The notes: generated by a model from the letters alone, not told the origin. A stretch of 42,968 nt of DNA from Facilibium subflavum (GCF_003574485.1 NZ_QLIT01000033.1:1-42968); one strand, 5' to 3'. Positions 1-8,980 are shown, counted from the first letter of the stretch. Program-made: numbers and translations.

Positions 1-347
1 CCTGAGCAAAAATATCTTTCTTCAAACCTGTGGATAACTTTGAAAAGTGTCAAAGTCGGGACTTCAACCTCAAAAGCTTTCTCCATCAACGTGACAACGC
101 TCATTTGATAAGCCATCGGACAAATCCCACAAATACGAGCCACTGCATCAATTATTTCATTGGGTTCACGTCCTTCTAAGAATTTCTCAAAATACCTTGG
201 TGGCTCATAGATTCGCACATGACACTTGGTAATTTCATCCCCCTGAATTTCAAGATCTAAAGCACCCTCACCTTCAACACGAGCCAAAATTGGCACCTCG
301 ATTTTTTTGCTGTAAGCACCCTGTGTACCATCTAGATCATTATTCAT
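1..347 (-). CDS. hydA: Group 3b [NiFe]-hydrogenase alpha (large) subunit, partial
   Basis: Large subunit that would carry the Ni-Fe active site for H2 oxidation or evolution in the cytoplasm. Read on the minus strand from an ATG at 347, the frame is open to the window edge (about 115 codons). It contains ARVEGEG near residue 22 and RICGICPMAYQMS near residues 71-83; the CxxC is the N-terminal nickel-ligand pair typical of group 3b. The start overlaps the delta-subunit stop in an ATGA, so translation is probably coupled. Oddity: from about position 58 down to 1 the translation (VPTLTLFKVIHRF...) does not resemble the conserved region I would expect there (a Leu/Arg-rich helix leading to GEWIESH). 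The gene may be broken by an insertion or a sequence join at this point. The C-terminal half is outside the window. Confidence 0.85.
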   Translation of the reverse strand, partial: MNNDLDGTQGAYSKKIEVPILARVEGEGALDLEIQGDEITKCHVRIYEPPRYFEKFLEGREPNEIIDAVARICGICPMAYQMSVVTLMEKAFEVEVPTLTLFKVIHRFEERYFCS

Positions 348-1153
348 TGTTTATCCCCTGCCGCTTTAAATCCATTTTGTTGATTATTGATAAAGTGATA
401 TTTATGGCGAATCTGCTCATCAGTAAACCCCATTTGCCTTAACTTTGTCGTCATGGCATCAAAATTGGCAAATTTTGCTGGCCCGTAACATCCATAGCAG
501 CCACGATTTATTGCCGGACACAAAGCATTACAGCCATCGGCAGTTACAGGTCCCAAACAAGGCTCATTATGTGCAACCATCACACAGCTAATCCCACGAT
601 GTTTGCAACTCACACAAACCGGATTGATTTCTTTTTCAGGCTCGACCTTAAATAATAGCTGACGGACTGCTGCAAACATCTGTTGTGAGCTTACCGGACA
701 GCCCCTGATCTCAAAGTCAACATCAACATAATCCTGTATTGGCTTGGCTGTTTCAAGTTCGCCTTCTCTTACAACATCGGTGTGTTGTGGGTAAATATCC
801 TTAACCCATTTATCAAAGGTCTGTGCATTAATATTGTTGCGTAAAGCTTGAATACCGCCTGAGGTTGCACAAGCTCCCATAGCAATCAGATAGTGACTGT
901 TTTGTCGAATTTTTTGAATGCGATGTACATCATGCCAGGTATTGATACTGCCTTCAATAATCGCAATATCAACATGTGCATCCTCATCTACAGGTCCTGC
1001 TTCGGCAAAATGTTTAATATCAACCAGCTGACTTAATTCCAGCAGTGATAAACCATCATTAATGAATGCCAGCTGACAACCATCACATGAACTGAATTTA
1101 TGCACAGCCAGCGTTGGCTTCTCTGGCAAACAGGCTAATTTATCATGAGACAT
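344..1153 (-). CDS. hydD: Group 3b hydrogenase delta (small) subunit
   Basis: Electron-transfer small subunit that pairs with the large subunit and carries iron-sulfur clusters. The 269-residue protein has the proximal-cluster motif SSCDGCQLAF (Cys23, Cys26), GACATSGG (Cys95) and RGCPVSSQQ further on. A cysteine-rich C-terminus (CVSCKHRGISC, EPCLGP, GCNALCP, GCYGCYGP) fits two more clusters. There is no twin-arginine signal peptide, which agrees with a cytoplasmic 3b enzyme rather than a membrane-bound uptake hydrogenase. It lies 3 nt after the gamma gene and overlaps alpha by 4 nt in a tight operon. Family assignment is firm; the gene symbol follows the archaeal sulfhydrogenase naming. Confidence 0.9.
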   Translation of the reverse strand: MSHDKLACLPEKPTLAVHKFSSCDGCQLAFINDGLSLLELSQLVDIKHFAEAGPVDEDAHVDIAIIEGSINTWHDVHRIQKIRQNSHYLIAMGACATSGGIQALRNNINAQTFDKWVKDIYPQHTDVVREGELETAKPIQDYVDVDFEIRGCPVSSQQMFAAVRQLLFKVEPEKEINPVCVSCKHRGISCVMVAHNEPCLGPVTADGCNALCPAINRGCYGCYGPAKFANFDAMTTKLRQMGFTDEQIRHKYHFINNQQNGFKAAGDKQ

Positions 1154-1156
1154 AAC

Positions 1157-2008
1157 TCAGGCTCCTTGAATCTCAAGTAATTGTTGCACCATTGAGTAGG
1201 CATAAACAGGACCATCCTTACAGACAAACTCCTTGCCCAACTGGCAATGCCCGCAATGACCAATCGCACATTTCATGCTGCGCTCAAGGCTGATAAAAAT
1301 CTGCTCAACAGGCGTGCCTTTTTGAATAAAACTTTGTGCAACATTCTTCATCATAATCTCAGGCCCAACACTCATCACAATGGTTTCTTGATAGTCAATA
1401 TCTAAATCATCAATCGCTGATGTCACAAACCCATTATACCATTGCCAGGGGCCAAAAGGCTGACCTTGTGTTGCCGTAATGATTACCTTGGCATGCGGGC
1501 TGTTATGCCATCGTGTATATTTTTCCTGATAAATCAAACCAGAGGCATGGCGCACACCTTGAATGATATAAATACTTCGATAGTTTTGATAATTTTTTAA
1601 GATGGCTTCCGTTGCTGCCACTAATGGCGCATTACCTAAGCCACCTGTAATAATAACAACATGTTTGTCTTTGGCTGCTTCTATTGGCCAACAACTACCA
1701 AAGGGTCCACGAATGCCAATACGATCACCTTGTTTTAATTTTGCCATACCCTTTGTCACACGGCCAACCACTTGAATGGTGTGCTCAAATATATCCTGTT
1801 GAAAACCGCGATCATTAACAATAGAGATTGCCACTTCACCTACACCATAAAGATAAATCATATTAAACTGACCTGGATAAAACTGATATTGCTGGCGTAA
1901 TTGAGCATCAACAAATTGCAAGCGCAGCGTAAAAATATCATCAGCATCTTGAATAAATTCAATGACTTCCGCTTCAAAAGGCAAATATGAATCTTGTGAA
2001 TAAATCAT
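1157..2008 (-). CDS. hydG: Group 3b hydrogenase gamma subunit, FAD/NAD(P)H-binding reductase
   Basis: Diaphorase-type subunit that passes electrons between NAD(P)(H) and the hydrogenase. The 283-residue protein has a ferredoxin-NADP reductase-like FAD domain in its first ~110 residues (YPGQFNMIYL, then GRVTKGMAKL and GIRGPFGSCWP), a nucleotide-binding segment VIITGGLGNAPLVAA, and a C-terminal [2Fe-2S] site CAIGHCGHCQLGKEFVC of the DHODB-electron-transfer-subunit type. Its ATG overlaps the beta-subunit stop by 4 nt. Related modules occur in dihydroorotate dehydrogenase and sulfide dehydrogenase, but the flanking hydrogenase genes settle the role. Confidence 0.9.
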   Translation of the reverse strand: MIYSQDSYLPFEAEVIEFIQDADDIFTLRLQFVDAQLRQQYQFYPGQFNMIYLYGVGEVAISIVNDRGFQQDIFEHTIQVVGRVTKGMAKLKQGDRIGIRGPFGSCWPIEAAKDKHVVIITGGLGNAPLVAATEAILKNYQNYRSIYIIQGVRHASGLIYQEKYTRWHNSPHAKVIITATQGQPFGPWQWYNGFVTSAIDDLDIDYQETIVMSVGPEIMMKNVAQSFIQKGTPVEQIFISLERSMKCAIGHCGHCQLGKEFVCKDGPVYAYSMVQQLLEIQGA

Positions 2009-3111
2009 TGGTCATCTCCTTTAACAATTGCATTGATCTCCTCAGTCACATCAATACCCACTGGACACCATGTAATACAACGCCCACAGCCAACACACCC
2101 CTTTGTACGAAACTGATCACGCCAGGTTGCAAATTTGTGTATCAGCCACTGCCGATACCGTTGAGAGAGTTTTTGTCGATATAGCGCACCATGCGTATAG
2201 CTATGATCCAGACTAAAACAGGAATCCCACTCTCGTAGATGCTCACTCTGGTGAGCATCCAGGCTTGGCGCATCTTTTTGTGTGTGACAAAAGCATGTTG
2301 GACAGGCTTGTGTGCAATTACCACAGGACAAACACCGCTTGGCGACATCATCCCATTGTGCATGATCCCAGGAATTCTTTAGAACTTTTTCAACTTTATG
2401 GCGCTCTGGAATTGTTTTTTGTTGTTTATCAAATACAGATTCGACATTTTCAGCCGCCTTTTGCGTTTGATCTGCACTTGCTGGAAGTAATGCTAATGTT
2501 TCAACACATTGGCGCCCCTGGTCACTTGCCGACTCTAGCACGAATCCATGCTCAATCTCGGTCATAGCCAGATCAAATCCATGATCTGCATAAGGGCTAT
2601 CTCCCATACTCACACAAAAACAATTTTGATGACAGCTCGTGCAATTAGCAGCAATAATAAATAAGTTTTCACGCCTTTGCTTATAACGGACATCCTGATA
2701 GGCATTTTCAATAAAAACTCGATCCTGTATTTCAATGCCACGTAAATCACAAGGCCTAACACCAAAGATAGCATATTTTTTCTTTGATTCTGATGCGTGA
2801 AAAGCAAGCTTACCACTTTCATCACGACTAACGCGCCAGAGGACTTCTTTTTCTTTAAAAAGCATAGGTTTAATTGACTGCACAGGCACAGAAAAACCAA
2901 AGGCTTTTTTTTCATCATTTTTGCTGATTTGGTAATGCCCTGGTGTCTGATTATCCACATACCCCCAAGGCAGCTGATCTGCCTTATCGATATCATCATA
3001 TACAATGCTGTTTTCTTTAACGGTTGGCCCCTTGATGTTATAACCTAGTGCCATGAGATAATCCAGTAAGTGGTCTATTCGCTCATGGGGTAAAAAATAA
3101 TATTGGCTCAT
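2005..3111 (-). CDS. hydB: Group 3b hydrogenase beta subunit, 4Fe-4S protein
   Basis: Iron-sulfur subunit linking the diaphorase and hydrogenase parts. It shows FGVRPCDLRGI in the first half, a cysteine cluster TSCHQNCFC, then two ferredoxin-like sets in the C-terminal third (CLSCGNCTQACPTCFC and GCVGCGRCITWCPVGID). An upstream ATG at 3150 would overlap hypE by 26 nt. The ATG at 3111 is preferred because GAAGGAG lies 6-7 nt before it and the product (MSQYYFLP...) matches the usual N-terminus; this gives 368 residues. It follows hypE in the same operon and overlaps gamma by 4 nt. Confidence 0.88.
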   Translation of the reverse strand: MSQYYFLPHERIDHLLDYLMALGYNIKGPTVKENSIVYDDIDKADQLPWGYVDNQTPGHYQISKNDEKKAFGFSVPVQSIKPMLFKEKEVLWRVSRDESGKLAFHASESKKKYAIFGVRPCDLRGIEIQDRVFIENAYQDVRYKQRRENLFIIAANCTSCHQNCFCVSMGDSPYADHGFDLAMTEIEHGFVLESASDQGRQCVETLALLPASADQTQKAAENVESVFDKQQKTIPERHKVEKVLKNSWDHAQWDDVAKRCLSCGNCTQACPTCFCHTQKDAPSLDAHQSEHLREWDSCFSLDHSYTHGALYRQKLSQRYRQWLIHKFATWRDQFRTKGCVGCGRCITWCPVGIDVTEEINAIVKGDDQ

Positions 3112-3124
3112 GAGTTGCTCCTTC

Positions 3125-4153
3125 TTAGCAAATTCGTGGTAATTGCTCACCTGTCAACCAGTCAACTCGACGCATCCCGCCAAAAGCTGTTTTCATTACA
3201 ACCTGAGGTTGGTCGTTGATTTTAGTTATCTCACCAATAACCGACGCATTCTTCCCATCAGGATGCTGTTTCATAGTGCGCACGACATGCTCAGCGTCAT
3301 CTGCCTTACATATGATTAAAACCTTGCCTTCATTGGCAATAAACAAAGGATCCAGCCCTAAAAGTTCACAAGCAGAATGCACCTCAGTACTTATCGGCAG
3401 ATGTGTTTCATCGATACAAATGCTTGCCCTGTGCTGATTAGCCCACTCATTAAGTGTTGCAGCAACACCCCCACGTGTTGGGTCTCGCATGGTTTTTATT
3501 TGACAATCATGACTGAGCAAATAATCAATCAAGCCATTTAATGGTGCAGCATCGCTTATAATATTTGTCATAAAATCGAGATTCTCCCGCTTTGACATCA
3601 CCGCAACGCCATGTTCAGCCAAATTACCATTGATAATAATTTTATCACCAGTTTGCAAAGTGTGGCGAGTAGCCGTTTTATCACTCACGACACCAACACC
3701 TGTGGTGTTAATAAAAATCCCATCGCCTTTGCCTTTTTCTACAACCTTTGTGTCACCTGTTACAATTATCACACCAGCTTTTTGCGCGGCAAAAGCCATG
3801 GATTCCACAATTGTCTTTAAATCAGCAAGCGCCAAACCTTCCTCTAAGATAAACCCTACTGATAAGTACAATGGTTTGGCACCACCGACCGCTAAATCAT
3901 TAACCGTACCGAAAACTGCCAAACTGCCAATATCGCCCCCAGGGAAAAAATATGGTGATACAACATAGCTGTCAGTCGTAAAAGCAAGTTTTCCATTTAA
4001 CACCGGTAAAATAGCTTGATCTTCTTGCCTAGCCAAGTACTCATTGTTAAAAGCTTTTTGCATTAACTGCTCAATCAATCGGTGCATCGATTTGCCACCA
4101 GCCCCAATACTAAGGTCAATCACATCTTTTTTGAAATTAATTTTTATTGCCAT
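3125..4153 (-). CDS. hypE: Hydrogenase maturation carbamoyl dehydratase HypE
   Basis: HypE dehydrates the carbamoyl group placed on its C-terminal cysteine by HypF, making the thiocyanate that becomes the cyanide ligands of the Ni-Fe centre. The product ends in PRIC, the diagnostic C-terminus with the modified cysteine. The PurM/AIR-synthase-like fold is visible in LSIGAGGKSMHRL, FTTDSYVVSP, GDIGSLAVFGTVND and MRDPTRGGVAATL. I use the ATG at 4153 (342 residues); a longer frame to 4372 only overlaps hypD. It starts 4 nt after the hypD stop. Confidence 0.93.
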   Translation of the reverse strand: MAIKINFKKDVIDLSIGAGGKSMHRLIEQLMQKAFNNEYLARQEDQAILPVLNGKLAFTTDSYVVSPYFFPGGDIGSLAVFGTVNDLAVGGAKPLYLSVGFILEEGLALADLKTIVESMAFAAQKAGVIIVTGDTKVVEKGKGDGIFINTTGVGVVSDKTATRHTLQTGDKIIINGNLAEHGVAVMSKRENLDFMTNIISDAAPLNGLIDYLLSHDCQIKTMRDPTRGGVAATLNEWANQHRASICIDETHLPISTEVHSACELLGLDPLFIANEGKVLIICKADDAEHVVRTMKQHPDGKNASVIGEITKINDQPQVVMKTAFGGMRRVDWLTGEQLPRIC

Positions 4154-4157
4154 TTCA

Positions 4158-5255
4158 TTACTCCCAATAGTACTGATAGTGTGCTGAACAAGCACCTTCT
4201 GATGACACCATGCAAGCGCCCATTGGTGTTTCAGGCGTACAAGCAAGCCCAAATAACTTACACTCTTTGGGTGCTTTAGCACCGCGCAATATTTCTGGAC
4301 AGGCGCACTGCTTATGCTCTTGACCGTGAATTTCTGGGACTTCAAAAACTTTTTCAGCATCAAAGCGTGCATAGCTATCTTTTATTTTTAATGCACTTTG
4401 GCCAATAAAGCCAAGTCCACGCCACTCAAAACGATCGCGTATTTCCAGATACTGCTTGATAAGTGATTGCGCCTTAATATTTCCCTTAGTCGATACCGCA
4501 CGTATATATTGATTTTGAACACCCTGTTCATCAGTATTAATCATTTTAATCAGCATAAGAATCGATTGCAATACATCCAAAGGCTCAAAGCCTGAAATCA
4601 CAATGGGTTTGTCATATTGCTCAGCAACTGTTTTATAGGCATCGCTACCAATCACAATGCTCACATGCGAAGGCCCAACAAACCCATCTATCTGCACATC
4701 ATCACCTGACAAAATCGCCTGCATAGCAACAGGCGTTAATACGTGGTTACAGAAGATATGGAAATTTTCCAACCCTTCCTTTTCAGCAGTTTGCAAGGCT
4801 ACTGCTGTTGGCGGTGTTGTTGTTTCAAAGCCAATGGCAAAAAAAATCACTTTTTTATCCGGATTCGTACGGGCAAGCATTAAAGCATCATTAACTGAAT
4901 AAATCATTCTCACATCCGCACCACGAGCTTTGGCTTTTAGCAAGCTGTCTTGATGTGTCCCAGGCACACGCAGCATATCGGCATAACTGCAAAAGATTAC
5001 ACCCTGCTTTAATGCCAGCCAAATAGCCTGATCAATACGAGCAATTGGTAAAACACATACCGGGCAGCCTGGTCCGTGAATCATATGAATATTTTTCGGT
5101 AATAAATTATTGATACCATAGCGATGAATCGCATGTGTATGTCCGCCACAAAACTCCATCAAACGATATGTTCTATTATTCATCACCGCTTTTTCTATTT
5201 GTTGCACCAATTTTTGGGCGAGATTTGGCTGGCGAAACTCTTCAATATACCGCAT
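4158..5255 (-). CDS. hypD: Hydrogenase maturation protein HypD
   Basis: HypD is the [4Fe-4S] scaffold on which Fe(CN)2CO is assembled with HypC before transfer to the large subunit. At 365 residues it has normal family length. Signature stretches are MEFCGGHTHAIHRYGI near residue 33, HGPGCPVCVLP near 60, GFETTTPPTA near 150, GFVGPSHVSIVIG near 190, and a cysteine-rich C-terminus (CACPEILRG, KECKLFGLACTPETPMGACMVSSEGAC). Its start codon overlaps the hypC stop in TAATG. Confidence 0.95.
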   Translation of the reverse strand: MRYIEEFRQPNLAQKLVQQIEKAVMNNRTYRLMEFCGGHTHAIHRYGINNLLPKNIHMIHGPGCPVCVLPIARIDQAIWLALKQGVIFCSYADMLRVPGTHQDSLLKAKARGADVRMIYSVNDALMLARTNPDKKVIFFAIGFETTTPPTAVALQTAEKEGLENFHIFCNHVLTPVAMQAILSGDDVQIDGFVGPSHVSIVIGSDAYKTVAEQYDKPIVISGFEPLDVLQSILMLIKMINTDEQGVQNQYIRAVSTKGNIKAQSLIKQYLEIRDRFEWRGLGFIGQSALKIKDSYARFDAEKVFEVPEIHGQEHKQCACPEILRGAKAPKECKLFGLACTPETPMGACMVSSEGACSAHYQYYWE

Positions 5256-5482
5256 TATTTTGCCTCTTCTAACATGATTTTAAAATCATCCAGCGTTTTC
5301 TTTGCCTGGAATTCATCAAGCTTGCTTAATGCAAAACCTACATGAACAATCACAAACTCCCCCACATCAAGCGGCTCAGCTAGTAATTGTAATGAAATTT
5401 CTTTTTGTACCCCGCCGATATCTACAAGTGCCCGTTGATCAGCTAAAAGACTTATTACTTGCGCTGGAATTGCTAAACACAT
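5255..5482 (-). CDS. hypC: Hydrogenase maturation chaperone HypC
   Basis: Small chaperone (75 residues) that works with HypD on the Fe(CN)2CO intermediate and escorts it to the large-subunit precursor. The N-terminus MCLAIPAQV carries the essential Cys2 after Met1, and VGEFVIVHVGFAL is the conserved barrel strand. The gene overlaps hypF by 10 nt upstream and hypD by 1 nt downstream, so the three are probably translationally coupled. Confidence 0.95.
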   Translation of the reverse strand: MCLAIPAQVISLLADQRALVDIGGVQKEISLQLLAEPLDVGEFVIVHVGFALSKLDEFQAKKTLDDFKIMLEEAK

Positions 5483-7725
5483 AACTGCTCCTGTTGTATT
5501 TTCTTACCTGCTAACCAGGCTTGACCCAAACTGATACCACCATCATTAAAGGGAAGTGTTTTAGGCAGATACACTTTAAATCCTGCTGCCTGCAAATATT
5601 CACAGAGTGTGCTCAATAAATACTTATTTTGAAAACAACCACCACTTAAGATTACTTTATCGCTACCGGTCTTTTGTGATTGCTGTTCAATCCAGCGATA
5701 TAAAGCATAGGCAAAACTGCCATGAAACAACCCACTGGCATAGGCAACGCCTCGTTGCTGTTTTGCATTGAGAACGGCTTTTAACAGCTGTCCAATCTCA
5801 AGTTGATTTTCTTTATTGATCGCACACAAGTGCTTATCGGTAAATATTTTTTTTACCTTTGACTGCAACTGCATAGCCGCTTGTGCCTCATAAGTGTTGA
5901 TATGACACACTGCCAATAGACTGCTAACACCATCAAATAACCGCCCACAGCTTGTTGTCATTGGTATTGTCTTTACTCCCTGCAACAGCTGGTTAAACTG
6001 ACCTGCCAGTGGCATTTCAAATATTGAATCAGGAATAGGTAAATCAAATTGTCTGGCCAAAGCCAATGCCATCCTCCAAGGCTCACGCTGTACTTTATCA
6101 CCTGAGAAATACTGCATTGGAGATAATTGGCCGCAAAGCGTAAAATCATATTCTTCAGGCTTATAAACAAAAAGCTCACCCCCGCAAGCGCTTTTATCCT
6201 CACCCAGTCCATAACCATCAAGTACTACTGCCAACACTTTTTCATCAAGGTGGTGCTCAGCCATAACAGATGCAGCATGCGCCTTGTGATGCTGTATTGG
6301 ATAAACCGGCACATCAAGGCTTTGTGCAAAAGCTGTCGTATAAAAATCTGGGTGTAAATCACAGGCTACTGCCTTAAAGTCAACGCCAAACAGTTTTTTA
6401 AAATGGTTGAAAGCATGGTGAAAATAGTCAATGTTTTCTTGTCTATCCATATCACCTAAGTACTGTGATAAATAAGCATGGTTATCTTTGATAAAACAAA
6501 AAGTATTTTTTAATAGCCCTCCTGTACCTAATACACCAGGAAGCTTTTCTCCTAAATTAATGATATCAGGAACATAGCCTTTCGCCCGGCGAATTATGCT
6601 TGTACTACTCTTACCACTTTGCACAATTGAGTCATCACATTTCATCGCAATTTGTCGATTATCTGTCACGATTAAATCGGCGATCTGTGGTAATAATGTA
6701 TAAGCATCATCATTCTTAGCAATAATGCTGCCACCTGAAAAATTAGCACTGGTTGCTACAAGCACAATGTCATTAGCATCACCGAACCATTGACTGCCAG
6801 TAGGCTGACCTAGCAAATAATAAAAAAGCAAATATTCTACAGGTGACTGGGGCAACATAAACCCAAGCTGGTTTAACCCTGGGGCCAATGAATCTGGCAG
6901 TCTATCACGACATGCATCCAGCAGAACAATCGGACGTGCCACAGATTGTAACAGCTCGGCCTCTTTATCACTAACTGGCGCATAACTGGTTATGCTTGAT
7001 ACGTTTAATGCCATCAAAGCAAATGGCTTGTGTGGCCTTTTTTTTCGATCACGCAACCGTTGAACTGCTTTTTTGTTTTTTGCATCAACAATTAAACGAA
7101 AGCCACCATTACCTTTTAATGCAACGATTTGGCCCTGTTGGACCGCCTTGACAATATCACAAAAAAGCACAGATAATTGTGGTCCGCAAGCTTTACATGC
7201 AGTTGTCTGCGCATGATATCGGCGATCACCAGGGTTTTGATAAGCTTTTTTGCAATCATTGCATAAAGTAAAATCATCAAATGTTGTTGCTGCTCGGTCA
7301 TATGGTAATGACACCACTGTTGAATAACGTGGCCCACAGTTAGTACAACTGATAAAAGGATATAAATAATAGCGTGATTCTTTATCAAATAATTCAGTCA
7401 AACAACCCTGGCAAATAACAACATCTGCTGGGATCCTTGTTTCCGAGCTACCCGTTTTTGTCTGATAAATCTGAAAGCCTTCACCTAAAACTGGCGCTTT
7501 GATGGGTTGCTGCTTAATATATTGGATAGATGCTAATGGTGGTAAATTCGCCTTCAACGCGTCTATAAAAAGCTGTGTATTTTGTGTATTGACAACGACT
7601 TCCACACCATCTGGTGTATTTTGAATATAGCCATTTAATTGATGTTTTATAGCCAGTCGATAGACAAAGGGACGAAAACCAACTCCTTGCACAACACCTT
7701 TGATAGAAATTTTGCTGGCTTTCAT
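5473..7725 (-). CDS. hypF: Carbamoyltransferase HypF
   Basis: HypF makes carbamoyl adenylate from carbamoyl phosphate and ATP and carbamoylates HypE. Domains in order: an acylphosphatase-like domain (GVVQGVGFRPFVYRL near residue 10), two zinc-finger segments (CQGCLTEL...CTNCGPRY and CNDCKKAY...CKACGPQL, ~100-180), a YrdC-like domain (LKGNGGFRLIVDA), and a Kae1/TobZ-like domain (HHKAHAASVMAEH, VVLDGYGLG, LSGGCFQNKYL). I place the start at the ATG at 7725 (750 residues, a weak GAGTGA upstream). A GTG at 7737, right after the hypB stop, is the alternative. Confidence 0.93.
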   Translation of the reverse strand: MKASKISIKGVVQGVGFRPFVYRLAIKHQLNGYIQNTPDGVEVVVNTQNTQLFIDALKANLPPLASIQYIKQQPIKAPVLGEGFQIYQTKTGSSETRIPADVVICQGCLTELFDKESRYYLYPFISCTNCGPRYSTVVSLPYDRAATTFDDFTLCNDCKKAYQNPGDRRYHAQTTACKACGPQLSVLFCDIVKAVQQGQIVALKGNGGFRLIVDAKNKKAVQRLRDRKKRPHKPFALMALNVSSITSYAPVSDKEAELLQSVARPIVLLDACRDRLPDSLAPGLNQLGFMLPQSPVEYLLFYYLLGQPTGSQWFGDANDIVLVATSANFSGGSIIAKNDDAYTLLPQIADLIVTDNRQIAMKCDDSIVQSGKSSTSIIRRAKGYVPDIINLGEKLPGVLGTGGLLKNTFCFIKDNHAYLSQYLGDMDRQENIDYFHHAFNHFKKLFGVDFKAVACDLHPDFYTTAFAQSLDVPVYPIQHHKAHAASVMAEHHLDEKVLAVVLDGYGLGEDKSACGGELFVYKPEEYDFTLCGQLSPMQYFSGDKVQREPWRMALALARQFDLPIPDSIFEMPLAGQFNQLLQGVKTIPMTTSCGRLFDGVSSLLAVCHINTYEAQAAMQLQSKVKKIFTDKHLCAINKENQLEIGQLLKAVLNAKQQRGVAYASGLFHGSFAYALYRWIEQQSQKTGSDKVILSGGCFQNKYLLSTLCEYLQAAGFKVYLPKTLPFNDGGISLGQAWLAGKKIQQEQLCV

Positions 7726-7737
7726 TTTAAAATTCAC

Positions 7738-8466
7738 TCAGACTGTTACCCGATTGGTATTATTAACCAGATTTCCCAACCAATCGCACCAAGCGTTAAT
7801 ACCAAAACCATCTTTAGCACTTGTTTGAAATATCATTACTTTTGAACGAATTTTTTTGATATTTTCGATACAGCGATTAATATCGAAGTCAACATAGGGG
7901 AGAAGATCTACTTTATTAATGACAACCACATCGGCATGATAAAACATATCTGGGTATTTTAATGGCTTGTCCTCTCCTTCTGTAGTTGATATCAATGCCA
8001 CACGATAATGCTCACCTAAATCAAACATCGCAGGACAAATCAGGTTGCCAACATTTTCAATAAACACCAGTGAGTTTGGCTTAATATCAAAATGTTCAAA
8101 ACCGTGTCCAACCATATGTGCATCTAAATGGCAAGCCTTGCCTGTATTAATTTGATATGCATCTGCACCTGCCTTGCGAATTCTATTGGCGTCAATATCA
8201 GTTTGCTGATCACCCTCAATCACATAAATTAGGCTTTTAGCTATTAACCCAGTAATCGTTTTTTCCAAAAGCGTTGTTTTACCAGAACCTGGGCTTGAAA
8301 CAAAGTTTAACGCTACAGCATTCTTAGCATCTAACAGTGATCTATTGGCCTTGGCATAACGATTATTGATCTTTAAAATATCTTGCTCCAGGCGGATACT
8401 TTGCTGAGGTTGTTTGTGATCATGATGATGATCACTATGATCCTGACAGCCACATGTTATACACAT
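7738..8466 (-). CDS. hypB: Hydrogenase nickel incorporation GTPase HypB
   Basis: GTPase that with HypA delivers nickel to the hydrogenase large subunit. The N-terminus MCITCGCQDHSDHHHDH is a short metal-binding Cys/His stretch, with far fewer histidines than rhizobial nickel-storing HypB. The G1 P-loop SSPGSGKTTLLEK follows near residue 56; EGDQQTDIDANRI, ENVGNLICP and VVINKVDLLPY are the other G-motifs and metal-site segments. The length of 242 residues is normal. It is flanked by hypA (1 nt gap) and hypF. Confidence 0.95.
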   Translation of the reverse strand: MCITCGCQDHSDHHHDHKQPQQSIRLEQDILKINNRYAKANRSLLDAKNAVALNFVSSPGSGKTTLLEKTITGLIAKSLIYVIEGDQQTDIDANRIRKAGADAYQINTGKACHLDAHMVGHGFEHFDIKPNSLVFIENVGNLICPAMFDLGEHYRVALISTTEGEDKPLKYPDMFYHADVVVINKVDLLPYVDFDINRCIENIKKIRSKVMIFQTSAKDGFGINAWCDWLGNLVNNTNRVTV

Positions 8467-8467
8467 T

Positions 8468-8809
8468 TCACTCTACCTCAATTTTTTCGATTAACATCTC
8501 TTGCCCACAAGTAATATCGCGATTAAAACTACCACATGTCGGGCATGGCATATAGCGCACTTGTAATAAAAACTTTTGCTTACACTCACAACAGCAAGCC
8601 ATTGCATCAACACTGTCAATAAATAACGCTGCATGCGCTAACAAGGTGCCTTTGCAGGCAACAGGAAACCAAAACCGCAATGATTCCATATCAACACCGG
8701 CTTGCGTACCAATTCGCAAAAACACCTTATTTACAGTTTGGCTCTGAGTTTGGCTGCATACTTCCTCTGCCATTTTTATGATGCTTTGACACAGTGAAAA
8801 TTCATGCAT
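8468..8809 (-). CDS. hypA: Hydrogenase nickel metallochaperone HypA
   Basis: Nickel-binding partner of HypB. The start at 8809 gives MHEFSLCQSI, the canonical N-terminus in which Met1-His2 bind nickel; the total is 113 residues. A zinc site follows as CCCECKQKF and MPCPTCGSF. The ATG at 8809 has no clear Shine-Dalgarno, while an in-frame ATG at 8836 is preceded by AGGATGAAG. Starting there would add nine residues (MFALLKHLI) and bury His2, so I keep the shorter form. First gene of the hyp-hyd operon. Confidence 0.9.
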   Translation of the reverse strand: MHEFSLCQSIIKMAEEVCSQTQSQTVNKVFLRIGTQAGVDMESLRFWFPVACKGTLLAHAALFIDSVDAMACCCECKQKFLLQVRYMPCPTCGSFNRDITCGQEMLIEKIEVE

Positions 8810-8869
8810 AATCAAATGTTTTAATAGTGCAAACATTGCTTCATCCTAACACAATTAATCTAGTTTAAA

Positions 8870-8897
8870 ATAGTAAAATCATCGGACTTAGCGTCAA
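8870..8897 (-). promoter_or_regulatory. Candidate sigma70 promoter of the hyp-hyd operon
   Basis: On the minus strand TTGACG (8897-8892), a 16-bp spacer and TACTAT (8875-8870) match -35 and -10 boxes at 5/6 and 4/6 positions, about 60 bp upstream of hypA. Found by eye; no transcription data. A loose FNR-like half site (CTGATCTGGCGCAAG) lies nearby at about 8902-8916 but is too poor to call. Confidence 0.4.
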
Positions 8898-8951
8898 AAA
8901 CTGATCTGGCGCAAGTTTTTAAAGAAAATTTTGCATAATAGTGGTTCCAGC

Positions 8952-8980
8952 TTCCTACCAGTCCATTTATTTTTTATAAT
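8952..8980 (+). promoter_or_regulatory. Candidate promoter of ackA-pta
   Basis: A perfect TATAAT at 8975-8980 lies 36 bp before the ackA ATG. The hexamer 17 bp upstream (TTCCTA, 8952-8957) matches the -35 consensus at only three positions. The divergent hyp promoter lies about 55 bp away, so both operons share one short control region. Confidence 0.4.

Noticed and set aside
30-38. Perfect DnaA box (TTATCCACA on the minus strand)
   Set aside because: A single box inside what should be coding sequence, with no cluster of boxes or AT-rich unwinding region nearby; not called as an origin.
8902-8916. FNR-like site between hypA and ackA
   Set aside because: Left half CTGAT is close, but the right half CGCAA matches poorly; too weak to list although regulation by oxygen would make sense.
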